Shown piece by piece: positions 33,061 through 42,769 of a DNA stretch of 64,000 nucleotides (position 1 is its first letter; each line of letters begins with the position of its first letter). The stretch covers positions 1 through 64,000 of the forward strand of contig JASCOF010000009.1 of assembly GCA_029960065.1 (NCBI GenBank), read 5' to 3'. The position numbers were made by a program, and so were the translations under genes. Origin of the DNA: Flavobacteriaceae bacterium PS02336. Its GTDB lineage: Bacteria > Bacteroidota > Bacteroidia > Flavobacteriales > Flavobacteriaceae. Under the pieces are notes generated by a model. It made no database searches. It saw nothing but the letters and a program-made list of their open reading frames with translations, and was not told the DNA's origin.

Positions 33061-35001
33061 ATGAAGAATATTACATCAAAATTTGACAAAGTTCTCAACA
33101 ATTCTACGACCTACGGAAATGTTAATCATGAACCAGATTCGAGTACCGAAACACCATTGAACACCCCAGAAAAATCAATGCCGTTCTCTGATCAGATTGG
33201 AAATTACCAGCGCAATATTGGAATTCCCCTCAAATCTTACGAAAACAGCAAAATTTATATTGTTGGAAGCGGTATTGCCGGAATGGCTGCTGCTTATTAT
33301 TTTATTCGAGACGGAAGAATTCCAGCCAAGAATATAACCTTTCTAGAACAGCTTCATATTGACGGTGGTTCGCTAGATGGTTCTGGAAATCCAAAAGACG
33401 GTTATATGATTCGCGGCGGGCGCGAAATGGATATGACTTATGAAAATCTTTGGGATATTTTTCAGGATATTCCAGCCTTAGAACTACCGCCTCCTTACAC
33501 TGTTTTAGATGAATATCGATTAATTAATGATAATGATTCCAACTATTCTAAAGCAAGGTTAATTCATAAAAACGGAGAAATCAAAGACTTCAGCAAATTT
33601 GGTTTAAACAAAAAAGATCAGCTGGCAATTGTTAAACTTCTATTGAAACGAAAAGACGAACTAGACGATTTGACTATTGCCGATTATTTTAGCGAATCGT
33701 TCTTAGAAAGCAATTTTTGGACTTTTTGGAGAACGATGTTTGCGTTTGAAAACTGGCATAGTTTATTGGAATTGAAACTTTACATGCATCGTTTTTTACA
33801 TGCTATTGACGGATTAAATGATCTCTCTTCACTCGTATTTCCAAAATACAATCAGTACGATACTTTTGTCACGCCGCTGCGAAAATTCCTTGAAGAGAAA
33901 GGTGTTAATATCAAATTTCATACACTTATCAAAGATTTAGTTATTCAAAGTAATACTGAAGGTAAAGTTGTTGAAGGCATTATTACTGAACACGAAGGAA
34001 GAGAAAATAGAACGCCAATTGGCAAAGATGATTTTGTCATTGTTACTACAGGTTCCATGACTGAAGATACTTTTTATGGAGACAATAAAACCGCTCCAAT
34101 TATTGGTATTGACAACTCCACAAGCGGTAAAAGTCCGGGCTGGATGCTTTGGAAAAACCTTGCAGCAAAATCACCTGTTTTTGGAAAACCAGAAAAATTC
34201 TGCACGAATATTGAAAAATCTTCTTGGGAGTCGGTGACGCTGACTTGTAAGCCATCAGCCTTTGTAGAAAAATTAAAAGAGTATTCTGTAAACGATCCCT
34301 ATTCTGGAAAAACAGTGACAGGCGGCATTATCACAATCACAGATTCAAACTGGCTGATGAGTTTTACCTGCAACAGACAGCCGCATTTTCCAGATCAGCC
34401 GGATGATATTTTAGTACTTTGGGTTTATGCTTTGTTTATGGATAAACCTGGAAATTATATCAAAAAAGTAATGCCGGAATGTACTGGAGATGAAATTCTT
34501 ACTGAACTTTCTTTTCATCTTGGCATTTTAGATAAACTCGATAATATCATAGAAAACACTATAGTTAGAACTGCTTTTATGCCTTATATCACTTCGATGT
34601 TTATGCCGAGAGCAAAAGGAGACCGACCAAGAGTTGTTCCTGAAGGATGTAAAAATCTTGGATTAATAGGTCAGTTTGTAGAAACCAATAATGATGTGGT
34701 TTTTACTATGGAAAGTTCGATTAGAACAGCTAGAATTGCGGTTTATAAATTACTGAATTTGAACAAACAAGTTCCAGATATTAATCCGCTGCAATATGAT
34801 ATCCGACATTTATTGAAAGCAGTACGGACACTTAATGATGGAAAAGCATTCTTAGGCGAAGTCATTCTGCATAAAGTTTTAAGAGGCACTTATTTTGAAC
34901 ATGTTTTGCCGCCAATTGAAGAAGACAAAGAAGAACACGAATCTTTTTTTACCGAGCAAGCAAACCGATTTAAAGATTGGATAAAAGGAATAAAAGATTA
35001 A
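33061..35001 (+). CDS. ohyA: Oleate hydratase
   Basis: A 646-residue FAD-dependent hydratase (MCRA family) that adds water to the cis-9 double bond of oleic acid to give 10-hydroxystearate, detoxifying free fatty acids. The FAD motif [13 protein letters not shown] (69-80) is intact. Glu122 (in [14 protein letters not shown]) and Tyr241 (in [14 protein letters not shown]) are at exactly the numbers of the catalytic pair described for the Elizabethkingia meningoseptica enzyme. It is a single gene with a bidirectional hairpin after it. Confidence 0.95.
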   Translation: MKNITSKFDKVLNNSTTYGNVNHEPDSSTETPLNTPEKSMPFSDQIGNYQRNIGIPLKSYENSKIYIVGSGIAGMAAAYYFIRDGRIPAKNITFLEQLHIDGGSLDGSGNPKDGYMIRGGREMDMTYENLWDIFQDIPALELPPPYTVLDEYRLINDNDSNYSKARLIHKNGEIKDFSKFGLNKKDQLAIVKLLLKRKDELDDLTIADYFSESFLESNFWTFWRTMFAFENWHSLLELKLYMHRFLHAIDGLNDLSSLVFPKYNQYDTFVTPLRKFLEEKGVNIKFHTLIKDLVIQSNTEGKVVEGIITEHEGRENRTPIGKDDFVIVTTGSMTEDTFYGDNKTAPIIGIDNSTSGKSPGWMLWKNLAAKSPVFGKPEKFCTNIEKSSWESVTLTCKPSAFVEKLKEYSVNDPYSGKTVTGGIITITDSNWLMSFTCNRQPHFPDQPDDILVLWVYALFMDKPGNYIKKVMPECTGDEILTELSFHLGILDKLDNIIENTIVRTAFMPYITSMFMPRAKGDRPRVVPEGCKNLGLIGQFVETNNDVVFTMESSIRTARIAVYKLLNLNKQVPDINPLQYDIRHLLKAVRTLNDGKAFLGEVILHKVLRGTYFEHVLPPIEEDKEEHESFFTEQANRFKDWIKGIKD

Positions 35002-35057
35002 ATCCTAAAATTCAAATTTTAAATACTTTAAAGCCTTTTATTTAAAGTATTAATCTA

Positions 35058-35089
35058 AAAACCCAGTAAAACTAAATTTACTGGGTTTT
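35058..35089. terminator. Bidirectional terminator between oleate hydratase and efflux genes
   Basis: AAAACCCAGTAAA and TTTACTGGGTTTT form a perfect 13-bp stem with a 6-base loop between the convergent genes. Confidence 0.8.
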
Positions 35090-35126
35090 CTTGTTTAACT
35101 CTAAATTTTAATCAGGGTTTAAAAAT

Positions 35127-36257
35127 TTATTGTTCATCATTATTCATAGCAGACATCAATAAAGTATAAGCATTTTTTACAACAATTTTAGAAGAATTAT
35201 CAATCTCATTTGAAGTAATCTGGCAGAAACCTTCATTTTTAACACCAGCTTTAACTTCTACCATTTGGAACTGGTTGTTTCCAAGATCCGTAAATATATA
35301 AAATTTACCCTGCCATCGCACAACTGCATCTTCAGGAACTGTTAGCGCTTTCTGGTTTTCAACCTCAATCTCTGCATTAACAAATAAACCAGGCAGAAGA
35401 GCACGATTATAAGTATTTACTTTACAGATAATTTCAGCCGCACGGTCTCCGTTTAAACTCTGATTAATAAAAGCAATTTTTGCTGGATATTTCTTTGCAT
35501 CTGAATTGTTCGCAAACGCCATTACGTTTTGTCCGATAGATAAAGAAGCCACATCTTTTTCAAAAGCATTTAAGGTCAGAACGATGTCTTTTTTATCAAT
35601 TAACTCGAAAAGCATATCTGTTGAATTTACATATTTTCCGATGTTTACATTTACTTTAGAAACCAAACCATTAATAGGCGAAACTACTTTTATGGTTTTA
35701 CTAATAGTATTTACGTTCAATGCTTTAACATTAATTCCTAATAAATTTAATTTTTGTTCTAAAGAAGAAATTGTAATGCGCTGTGTTCGCATTTCGGTTG
35801 TAATCTGTTCTAGAACTTTATCGCTGCTCGCTTTACTGGCATTTAGTTCTTTCTGTCTTTTAAATTCATTTTGAGCCAGTTCAAATTTTTCTTTAGCCAT
35901 AAGATAATCCTGCTGTAATTCGATAAACTGCATATCTTCTAAAACGGCTAAAACCTGTCCTTTCTGTACATTCATTCCCGCAATTAAATTGGTGCTTTTA
36001 ACATATCCTCCTAACGGAATACTAATACTGACCACGCTTTTTGGAGGAACAGTTACAGTTCCTTGAAGCTGCAAAATCTCTTTTACATTTTTAAGTGCAG
36101 GATTCCCTGTTTCTAAAGCTGCATTTTTAACTTGTTCGCTCGTTAATTTTATGATGTTAATGCTCTTTACTTCGGCATCTTTATTTTCTTCCTTTTTTTT
36201 ATCACCGCATGAGAACAATACTAATGCACCTGCAAACGCTGCTACATATTTTTTCAT
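35127..36257 (-). CDS. Efflux RND periplasmic adaptor (CusB/CzcB-like lipoprotein)
   Basis: A 376-residue membrane fusion lipoprotein (lipobox-like LFSC, Cys17) with barrel-sandwich hybrid halves (VSISIPLGGYVKSTNLIAGM; VVSPINGLVSKVNVNIGKYV), a coiled hairpin (about 125-180) and beta-barrel domains. It is last in a minus-strand operon and starts one base after the stop of the fused RND pump gene, so translation is probably coupled. With the pump it should form a metal efflux complex. Little similarity to the first system's adaptor is visible outside the shared fold motifs. Confidence 0.87.
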   Translation of the reverse strand: MKKYVAAFAGALVLFSCGDKKKEENKDAEVKSINIIKLTSEQVKNAALETGNPALKNVKEILQLQGTVTVPPKSVVSISIPLGGYVKSTNLIAGMNVQKGQVLAVLEDMQFIELQQDYLMAKEKFELAQNEFKRQKELNASKASSDKVLEQITTEMRTQRITISSLEQKLNLLGINVKALNVNTISKTIKVVSPINGLVSKVNVNIGKYVNSTDMLFELIDKKDIVLTLNAFEKDVASLSIGQNVMAFANNSDAKKYPAKIAFINQSLNGDRAAEIICKVNTYNRALLPGLFVNAEIEVENQKALTVPEDAVVRWQGKFYIFTDLGNNQFQMVEVKAGVKNEGFCQITSNEIDNSSKIVVKNAYTLLMSAMNNDEQ

Positions 36258-36258
36258 A

Positions 36259-39200
36259 TTAAATATTATTAAGATTCTGCAGCGTAATTACTGCTTTGTT
36301 ATAGTCATTTAATGCGTCTAGATATTGGTTTTTAATTGTAATGGCTTGATTTACTACTAAAACCCATTGCAGGTAATCAATATCACCATTTTGCAATTGG
36401 CTGTTAGAAGCTTCAATAATAGTCTGGGCATTTTTTAATCCTTCTTTTTCATAGTATTCTAAACTTTCCTGATATTTTTTTACTTCGCGATCGGCGTTGT
36501 CAATAGTCGTTTTGACTTCTATTATAGCGGCTTCAGAAAGTACGACATAACTTTCGTACTCGGCTTTAGCTGCTCTTTTTCGTTCGGACTGACTTGTAAA
36601 GAAAATGGGAATTGAAAGACCTGCATTTATATAATTAAATCTTTGTGAATTATCATAATAAACCTCCTGACCTGAAGCATTAGTTTGACTTCCAATAATA
36701 CTTAGATTGTTATAACCAAATGTGATTTCAGGGAGCATTTTGGCACTTTCTATTTTCCATCTCCATTTTGCAGCTTCAGATTCATACTGTGAGCGCTGCA
36801 CGACAGGAAGGCTTTCTGTTTTAAGATTTTCAATTGAAGAATGTTTTAAAACCGCCTTCAATTTGTCTTTCTTTGGAGTATGTTCTGTTTTGTCTTGCAA
36901 AACAGAATTAAAAGAATTCAGTGCAATTTCGATATCTCTATTAACCATTACGAGCTGATTACTGTAAAATTGTCTAGCAGATTGTGAAGCACTTTTTTCT
37001 AAAACATTGGCTTCTCCAGCCTTAAATCTTAGATCCGATTTTTTTTCCATAATTCTATAAATGGAATCGGCATAAACTAATAATTCTTTTTTGCTGTTCA
37101 GCCACAAATAATCATAGTAAAGTGTTCGAACCCTAGTTTTAATTTCCTGCGAAGTCAATTGTACTTCGGCTTTAGCCTTATTAAAATCGGCTTTTAATGC
37201 TTTTTTCTGATTGCTGTAAACGGTTGGAAAAGCAATAGTCTGACTGATTCCAAATCGAGTATCTTTCTGCGCACTGTTAAACTGTCCATAATCGGCATCG
37301 ATTTGTGTCTGCGGTAAATTATAAGCCGTTTTCTGCAGATGACTTTTGGACTGTTCATTTAACTTTGCCGATTTAATTGTTCTGTTATTCTGAACAGCGA
37401 TTGAAATAGATTCTTCTAGTGAAATTGGTAATTGCTGTGCATTCACCATATTACCAACAAAAAGAATGCTTAATAAAATGGTTATATTATTCATTTGTTT
37501 TTTTCTTTTTTTAGAAAATCCTTTACCGTGAAAAGTCATTAAATAAATGGCTGGAAGTACAAAAAGCGTCAATAAAGTTGCTGTAACCAATCCGCCGATT
37601 ACTACAGTTGCCAGCGGACGCTGTACCTCTGCTCCTGCTCCATTACTCAAAGCCATTGGAAGAAATCCCAGAGAAGCAACAGCTGCTGTCATTAACACAG
37701 GACGTAATCTATTCTTTGTTCCCAAAATAATAATATCAAAAGCACTCATAATTTCTCCTTGTTTTTGGATTCGGTTAAATTCAGATATTAAAACAATACC
37801 GTTTAAAACTGCAACACCAAAAAGGGCAATAAAACCAACTCCCGCAGAAATACTAAAAGGCATATCGCGAAGCGTTAATGTAAACACACCGCCAATTGCA
37901 GATAACGGAATGGCAGTAAAAATGATAATTCCTTCTTTAAATGATCTAAAAGCAAAATATAGCAGAGCGAAAATCATTAATAAAGCGGCTGGAACAGCAA
38001 TACCAAGTCTAGCTTTTGCTTGCTGCAGATTTTCGAAAGCACCGCCGTAAGTGATGTAATAACCTGGATCAAATTTGATCTGCTGATTTACTTTTTGCTG
38101 TAATTCTTCAACAATAGACTGCACATCTCGACCACGAACATTAAATCCAACAATGATTCTTCTTTTGGCGTTTTCCCGCTGAATCTGGTTTGGTCCTTCC
38201 ACTTCTCCAACATTTGCCACTTGATAAAGCGGAATCTGCATTCCTGAAGGAGTTGCAATCAAAAGATTTCGAACATCTTCAATTCCTTTTCTTCCGTTAT
38301 CTTCTACACGAACGACCATATCAAATCGTTTTTCTCCTTCGTAAATACTTCCTGCAACGGCTCCAGCAAAAGCAACATTAATTGTTGTATTCACATCTGC
38401 TACACGCAAACCGTATTTTGCCATTTCTGCCCAATTGTAATCAATCACAATCTGAGGCATTCCCGTTACTTTTTCTACATATAAATCGGCCGCACCTTGA
38501 ACGGTTTTGCTAATTGAACCTAATTTTTCAGCATATTCGGAAAGCTTTTGAAGATCTTCACCATAGATTTTACAAACCAAATCTTGTTTAGCTCCCGTCA
38601 TTAATTCATTAAAACGCATTTGAACCGGAAATTGAAATCCTGTAGTAACACCAGGTGCAATTCTTTTTACGGTTTTAGTCATTTTATCGGCTAACTCTGG
38701 AAATGAAGAAGCACTTGTCCATTCTGATTTATCTTTCAAAACAATAATCATATCACCGCCTTCAATTGGCATCGGATCGGTTGGGATTTCGGCACTTCCA
38801 ATTCTTGAAACTACTTGCTGTACTTCTGGAAATTCTTTCTTTAATTGTCTCGAAATTTTCTCAATAGTTTCGGTTGTAGTAGAGAGATTGGTTCCTAAAA
38901 GCAGACGCGTTTCAACCGCAAAATCTCCTTCTTCTAACTGTGGAATAAACTCTCCTCCCATTCTTCCAAACAATAAAAGAGCGATTCCGAAAAGTACAAA
39001 TGCTGCTATAACAATTGCTTTTCTAAAACTTAAAGCTTTTGTAAGCCAGCCTTCGTAAACATTCTCTAATCTCGCCATAATTCGATCTGAAAGATTCTTT
39101 TTATGGCTGATTTTTTTACTTAGAAATAAAGCGCTGACCATTGGCACATAAGTAAGCGATAGAATAAAAGCTCCTAAAATGGCAAAGGCAACTGTCTGTG

Positions 39201-40635
39201 CCATTGGTTTAAACATCTTTCCTTCAATTCCTTGTAAGGAAAGTATCGGCAGATAAACGATTAGAATAATGATTTGTCCAAATACTGCGGCATTCATCAT
39301 ACGTGCGGCAGATCCATTCACTTCTTTATCCATTTCTTCCTGAGAAATATTTTCTACAGCTTTGTATTTTTTAGAACTGTGAAGATGATGCAGAATCGCT
39401 TCAACAATAATTACGGCACCATCTACAATTAATCCGAAATCTAATGCTCCAAGACTCATTAAATTACCGCTTACGCCAAAAGTATTCATCATAATAATAG
39501 CAAAAAGCATCGCTAACGGAATAACAGACGCTACAATAAATCCTGCTCTAAGATTTCCGAGGAATAAAACCAGAATCAGTACGACAATTAAAGCACCTTC
39601 GATTAAATTCTTTTCGACTGTTCCAATGGCATTGTCTACCATTTTTGTTCTGTCTAGAAAAGGTTCAATTTTTAAACCTTCGGGAAGAATTTTTTCAATC
39701 TCTGCAATTTTGTCTTTTACATTGACAATAACATTATTGGCGTTTTCACCTTTCAGCATCATTACGATTCCGCCAACAGATTCTCCAAATTCATCCGTAG
39801 TTAAAGCGCCGTAACGTATTGCAGAAGACATCTTAACATCGGCTATATCTTTAACTAAAATCGGAAGACCGCCTTGTGTGCTTTTAACTACAATGTTTTC
39901 AATATCTTCAATGCTTTTTGCTAAACCTGTACTTCTAATATAGGAAACCGTTGGTCCTTTTTCGATATAAGCTCCTCCCGTATTTTCGTTACTGCTGTTT
40001 AAGGCGGTAAAAACTTCACTTATGGTTAAATTCTGAGCTTTCAGTCTGGCTGGATTTACAGCAATTTCATATTGTTTTAATTTACCGCCAAAAGTAGAAA
40101 CATCTGCAATTCCGGCAGTTCCTAAAAGCTGTCTTCTGATTGTCCAATCTTGAATAGTTCTTAAATCTTCTAATGAATATTTTTCCTCGTATCCAGGTTT
40201 TGGTTTTAAAACATATTGATAGATTTCTCCTAAACCAGTTGTAACCGGCGCCATTTCTGGTTTGTTGGCATTTCGGTCAATTTCTACCTGCTGTAATCTC
40301 TCGGTAATTTGCTGTCTTGCCCAATACACCTCGGCATCGTCTTCAAAAACAACACTTACTAATGAAAGTCCGAAGCGGGAAATACTTCTGCTTTCTTTAA
40401 GATGCGGAATATTACTAATCGCCTGTTCAATCGGGAAGGTGATTAACCTTTCTACGTCTTCGGCTCCAAGAGAAGGTGCGGTGGTAATAATTTGTACCTG
40501 ATTGTTTGTGATGTCTGGCACGGCATCAATTGGTAATTGTGTAACCTCATACACACCGTAGATAATCCACAGCAATGTAAAGATTCCAATTGCCAGTTTG
40601 TTCTTAACTGAGAACTGAATTACTTTATTAAGCAT
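36259..40635 (-). CDS. CusA/CzcA heavy metal RND pump fused to a TolC-like channel
   Basis: A 1458-residue fusion. Residues 1-1047 are a complete heavy metal RND pump with the proton-relay residues Asp399, Asp405 and Glu412 in GALDFGLIVDGAVIIVEAI. At residue 1048 a new protein-like start follows KKRKKQ, with a hydrophobic signal-peptide-like stretch NITILLSILFVGNMVNAQ, and a full TolC-family outer membrane protein continues to the end (1071-1458). Such CusA-CusC fusions are known in Bacteroidota. The internal signal segment could let the polypeptide cross the membrane after TM12 or be cleaved to free the TolC part. It works with the adaptor gene downstream. Confidence 0.9.
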   Translation of the reverse strand: MLNKVIQFSVKNKLAIGIFTLLWIIYGVYEVTQLPIDAVPDITNNQVQIITTAPSLGAEDVERLITFPIEQAISNIPHLKESRSISRFGLSLVSVVFEDDAEVYWARQQITERLQQVEIDRNANKPEMAPVTTGLGEIYQYVLKPKPGYEEKYSLEDLRTIQDWTIRRQLLGTAGIADVSTFGGKLKQYEIAVNPARLKAQNLTISEVFTALNSSNENTGGAYIEKGPTVSYIRSTGLAKSIEDIENIVVKSTQGGLPILVKDIADVKMSSAIRYGALTTDEFGESVGGIVMMLKGENANNVIVNVKDKIAEIEKILPEGLKIEPFLDRTKMVDNAIGTVEKNLIEGALIVVLILVLFLGNLRAGFIVASVIPLAMLFAIIMMNTFGVSGNLMSLGALDFGLIVDGAVIIVEAILHHLHSSKKYKAVENISQEEMDKEVNGSAARMMNAAVFGQIIILIVYLPILSLQGIEGKMFKPMAQTVAFAILGAFILSLTYVPMVSALFLSKKISHKKNLSDRIMARLENVYEGWLTKALSFRKAIVIAAFVLFGIALLLFGRMGGEFIPQLEEGDFAVETRLLLGTNLSTTTETIEKISRQLKKEFPEVQQVVSRIGSAEIPTDPMPIEGGDMIIVLKDKSEWTSASSFPELADKMTKTVKRIAPGVTTGFQFPVQMRFNELMTGAKQDLVCKIYGEDLQKLSEYAEKLGSISKTVQGAADLYVEKVTGMPQIVIDYNWAEMAKYGLRVADVNTTINVAFAGAVAGSIYEGEKRFDMVVRVEDNGRKGIEDVRNLLIATPSGMQIPLYQVANVGEVEGPNQIQRENAKRRIIVGFNVRGRDVQSIVEELQQKVNQQIKFDPGYYITYGGAFENLQQAKARLGIAVPAALLMIFALLYFAFRSFKEGIIIFTAIPLSAIGGVFTLTLRDMPFSISAGVGFIALFGVAVLNGIVLISEFNRIQKQGEIMSAFDIIILGTKNRLRPVLMTAAVASLGFLPMALSNGAGAEVQRPLATVVIGGLVTATLLTLFVLPAIYLMTFHGKGFSKKRKKQMNNITILLSILFVGNMVNAQQLPISLEESISIAVQNNRTIKSAKLNEQSKSHLQKTAYNLPQTQIDADYGQFNSAQKDTRFGISQTIAFPTVYSNQKKALKADFNKAKAEVQLTSQEIKTRVRTLYYDYLWLNSKKELLVYADSIYRIMEKKSDLRFKAGEANVLEKSASQSARQFYSNQLVMVNRDIEIALNSFNSVLQDKTEHTPKKDKLKAVLKHSSIENLKTESLPVVQRSQYESEAAKWRWKIESAKMLPEITFGYNNLSIIGSQTNASGQEVYYDNSQRFNYINAGLSIPIFFTSQSERKRAAKAEYESYVVLSEAAIIEVKTTIDNADREVKKYQESLEYYEKEGLKNAQTIIEASNSQLQNGDIDYLQWVLVVNQAITIKNQYLDALNDYNKAVITLQNLNNI

Positions 40636-40712
40636 ACTATATTAATTAAAAAATAATAAATGAGCGACCAAAACGAAAAGTCTCAGCCACAGCAAAAAAA
40701 TTTAAAAATTAA

Positions 40713-41090
40713 TTATGCTACCGGAGGTCTAAATAAAGAAAGTAAATTTGGATCTGAATGAAGATCAGATCTGTAAGTTGGGATTTTTAATTGAGGTAAG
40801 TCTGGATTAAAAGGAAGCGGCAATAAATCTTTGTCGTCTAAAATAAAAACAAAATGAAGCGAACTGCTGCTAATTGTTTTAAAAGGAAGCTGCATATCGC
40901 GATCCGCATCATTGTCTTTTAAATCTTCTCCCCAATAGTGCATGGACAGAAAGTCTATAAAACTTAAATCCATTAATTGTTTGTGCTCTTGATAGTGTTC
41001 AATGAGTATTGGCAGTTTATAAAACTGCTGTACAAAACTGCTGTTTGAAGCTATTAGAAAAATAAATATGTAGACAATTTGTTTTCGCAC
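40713..41090 (-). CDS. Exported protein upstream of the second metal efflux operon
   Basis: A 125-residue unknown with a signal peptide (about 1-20), ending in a Pro/Leu-rich, disordered region (LPLPFNPDLPQLKIPTYRSD). Proteins of this length are regularly found just before fused CusA pumps in Bacteroidota, so a metal-related periplasmic role is suspected, though there is no metal motif. The start codon is GTG, and the minus-7 box TAAATTTG ends only 4 bases before it. It is probably the first gene of the efflux operon, 77 bases ahead of the pump. Confidence 0.6.
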   Translation of the reverse strand: MRKQIVYIFIFLIASNSSFVQQFYKLPILIEHYQEHKQLMDLSFIDFLSMHYWGEDLKDNDADRDMQLPFKTISSSSLHFVFILDDKDLLPLPFNPDLPQLKIPTYRSDLHSDPNLLSLFRPPVA

Positions 41091-41094
41091 AAGG

Positions 41095-41102
41095 CAAATT
41101 TA
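41095..41102 (-). promoter_or_regulatory. Minus-7 box of the second efflux operon
   Basis: On the minus strand TAAATTTG matches TAnnTTTG and ends 4 bases before the GTG start of the small exported protein, so the transcript may be leaderless. No TTG lies at the right distance upstream. Confidence 0.45.
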
Positions 41103-41189
41103 ACCCAAATTATATAATTTTCACTATTAAAAATAGTTTCAATATATCTTTTAACAATTTAGAAATAGTAGAATCTGTATATGAATAAA

Positions 41190-41230
41190 AAAATCGAGTT
41201 AAATTCCTTTTTGAATTCTAACTCGATTTT
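41190..41230 (-). terminator. Terminator of the four-gene unknown cluster
   Basis: AAAATCGAGTTA and TAACTCGATTTT form a perfect 12-bp stem with a 17-base loop; on the minus strand a T-run follows. It lies just past the stop of the lipoprotein gene. Confidence 0.75.
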
Positions 41231-41234
41231 ACGT

Positions 41235-41777
41235 TTAAAACTTGTTGTATTCTACTCCATTTGCATCAGCGTAAGGAAGCAGCAAATCTATTACTTTGTT
41301 ATATTTTTGATCCAGCGCTACTCCTTTTGTATCATCAAGCTGTTTAGCAGCGTTGTCGATTTCTTCATCACTTTTTCCTTCGTCAATCATTTTGGCAATC
41401 ATCATAAAGTCGCTATTTTGAATTTCATCTGCATATTCAAACAATTCGATTCCAGCTTTTATGATTGGTTCTGCTTCTTTTGTTGGATTTAGATTTTTTA
41501 TTCTTCTAATATCTTCTTTAAAAGTATTGGCATAAGCAAATTTAACTACTTCTATACAAGTTGCTTTTTTCATGGCTTTTCCATCTTCTGTCGGAAGCTG
41601 TAAAGTTCCGTTTGCTTTATGTTGTCGGAATTCTTTAAAAACCCTTTCAAAACTCGATGGAATTTTATTGGTATTTAATCCAACGGTATTAAAAATTTGA
41701 TCTGGACTGTCTTTCACAAAATTGCAGGAAACCGCAGTAATAAATAATAATAAAAATGCGAACCCTCTAATACTCAT
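41235..41777 (-). CDS. Lipoprotein of unknown function
   Basis: A 180-residue lipoprotein (lipobox AVSC, Cys18). The rest is helical and acidic and holds EFRQHKANGTLQLPTEDGKA and ADEIQNSDFMMIAKMIDEGK, but no recognised domain. It is the last of four adjacent minus-strand genes with very short gaps, divergent from a LytS-type kinase. Cell-envelope location is safe; the role is not known. Confidence 0.65.
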   Translation of the reverse strand: MSIRGFAFLLLFITAVSCNFVKDSPDQIFNTVGLNTNKIPSSFERVFKEFRQHKANGTLQLPTEDGKAMKKATCIEVVKFAYANTFKEDIRRIKNLNPTKEAEPIIKAGIELFEYADEIQNSDFMMIAKMIDEGKSDEEIDNAAKQLDDTKGVALDQKYNKVIDLLLPYADANGVEYNKF

Positions 41778-41799
41778 AAAATGTATTTTTAATATAGTT

Positions 41800-42321
41800 T
41801 TAATTATTAAGCTCGAGATGTACTTTCGCTATTAATTGCTCAATTTTCTGTAAAATAAAATTCTCGTATGCTTTTTGAATTTCTCCACTTTTTCGTCCAG
41901 AACTAAACCCTTCACTTATTTTATAATTTTTGACAAACTGACTCTTATCAGCACCTAAAGCGTAGTACCAGCTTCCCATTTCTGAATGGGTAAAAATAAC
42001 TGCTTCATTCAATTTCATTATTTTCTTTCTTGAAAACAGAGGATGCTTCTTATACACTGAATTCGTAGAAACATCAAATATATAATGAATTTTTGAACCA
42101 ATCTTAATATCATAAAAACTATGTAAAACAAAGTATATCAATAAAATACAAATAGCCCAATACATTGTCTCGTCCAACTGATTTTCAAAAAACATCAAAA
42201 CTGCTAGTCCTGCTATTATTCCTCCTAAAAACCAGTAGGACAACTGCACTGAAGTTTTATTAGGATGTAAAGTAAATATATTTATAGTACATTCAATACT
42301 ATATCTTTCGCGAATGTTCAT
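41800..42321 (-). CDS. Two-helix membrane protein with a PH-like tail, copy 1
   Basis: A 173-residue protein with two transmembrane helices (about 28-46 and 50-70) followed by a soluble part (80-173) with the strand-rich pattern of a bacterial PH-like domain (KIGSKIHYIFDVSTNSVYKK, KIMKLNEAVIFTH). It overlaps the upstream gene by 23 bases in a different frame. The same overall plan (two helices, then a soluble beta-rich region) is seen in the neighbouring gene. The function is unknown. Confidence 0.55.
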   Translation of the reverse strand: MNIRERYSIECTINIFTLHPNKTSVQLSYWFLGGIIAGLAVLMFFENQLDETMYWAICILLIYFVLHSFYDIKIGSKIHYIFDVSTNSVYKKHPLFSRKKIMKLNEAVIFTHSEMGSWYYALGADKSQFVKNYKISEGFSSGRKSGEIQKAYENFILQKIEQLIAKVHLELNN

Positions 42322-42766
42322 TTAATTTTAAAATTTCGTTAATTTCATTAATAAGCCGCTGCATTGACCTTGTTGTAAAGCCTTGTGCAATTCCAATACA
42401 TTTTTCTTTGTCATTTTTGAGATAATATAAATTCAAAGAAACATTTGTGGTAATCAGATTCTGTTTGACCTTTACCAATTCAAAATTCACAAAATCAGCA
42501 AACGGAATTTCCATTGGTTTATTGATTAATCCATTTTTAATTATAAATGTTTCTTTATCAAGATCCACAGCAAAATTCTGTGACCAGATAGAAATAAAAC
42601 ACAAAACCGTCAAGATTCCGAAAATCCAGATCATTGTCGTGTTTTTATTGTAAATACCGCCAATTGTAAACGCCAGCATTCCAATCACAACCAACAAACC
42701 AAAGCCGTATTGCCTTTTCATGACAAATTGGTTTCCGTTTTTCTCAAATTTCTTTAGTTCAGTCAT
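42299..42766 (-). CDS. Two-helix membrane protein with a PH-like tail, copy 2
   Basis: A 155-residue protein with two transmembrane helices (about 18-38 and 44-62), then FAVDLDKETFIIKNGLINKP and EIPFADFVNFELVKVKQNLI, a PH-like/DUF-type soluble domain. The C-terminus is helical (TTRSMQRLINEINEILKLNE). It is 3 bases downstream of the exported protein and overlaps copy 1. The plan resembles copy 1 but sequence identity is low. Cytoplasmic-membrane location is likely; function unknown. Confidence 0.55.
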   Translation of the reverse strand: MTELKKFEKNGNQFVMKRQYGFGLLVVIGMLAFTIGGIYNKNTTMIWIFGILTVLCFISIWSQNFAVDLDKETFIIKNGLINKPMEIPFADFVNFELVKVKQNLITTNVSLNLYYLKNDKEKCIGIAQGFTTRSMQRLINEINEILKLNEHSRKI

Positions 42767-42769
42767 GTC

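Noticed and set aside
37547-38050. 167-residue plus-strand frame opposite the fused RND pump
   Set aside because: The residue mix reflects the complement of the pump-coding strand; there is no independent support.
40713-41090. Start of the exported protein at an internal Met
   Set aside because: The next Met lies beyond the signal peptide; the GTG at the frame start gives a complete signal peptide.
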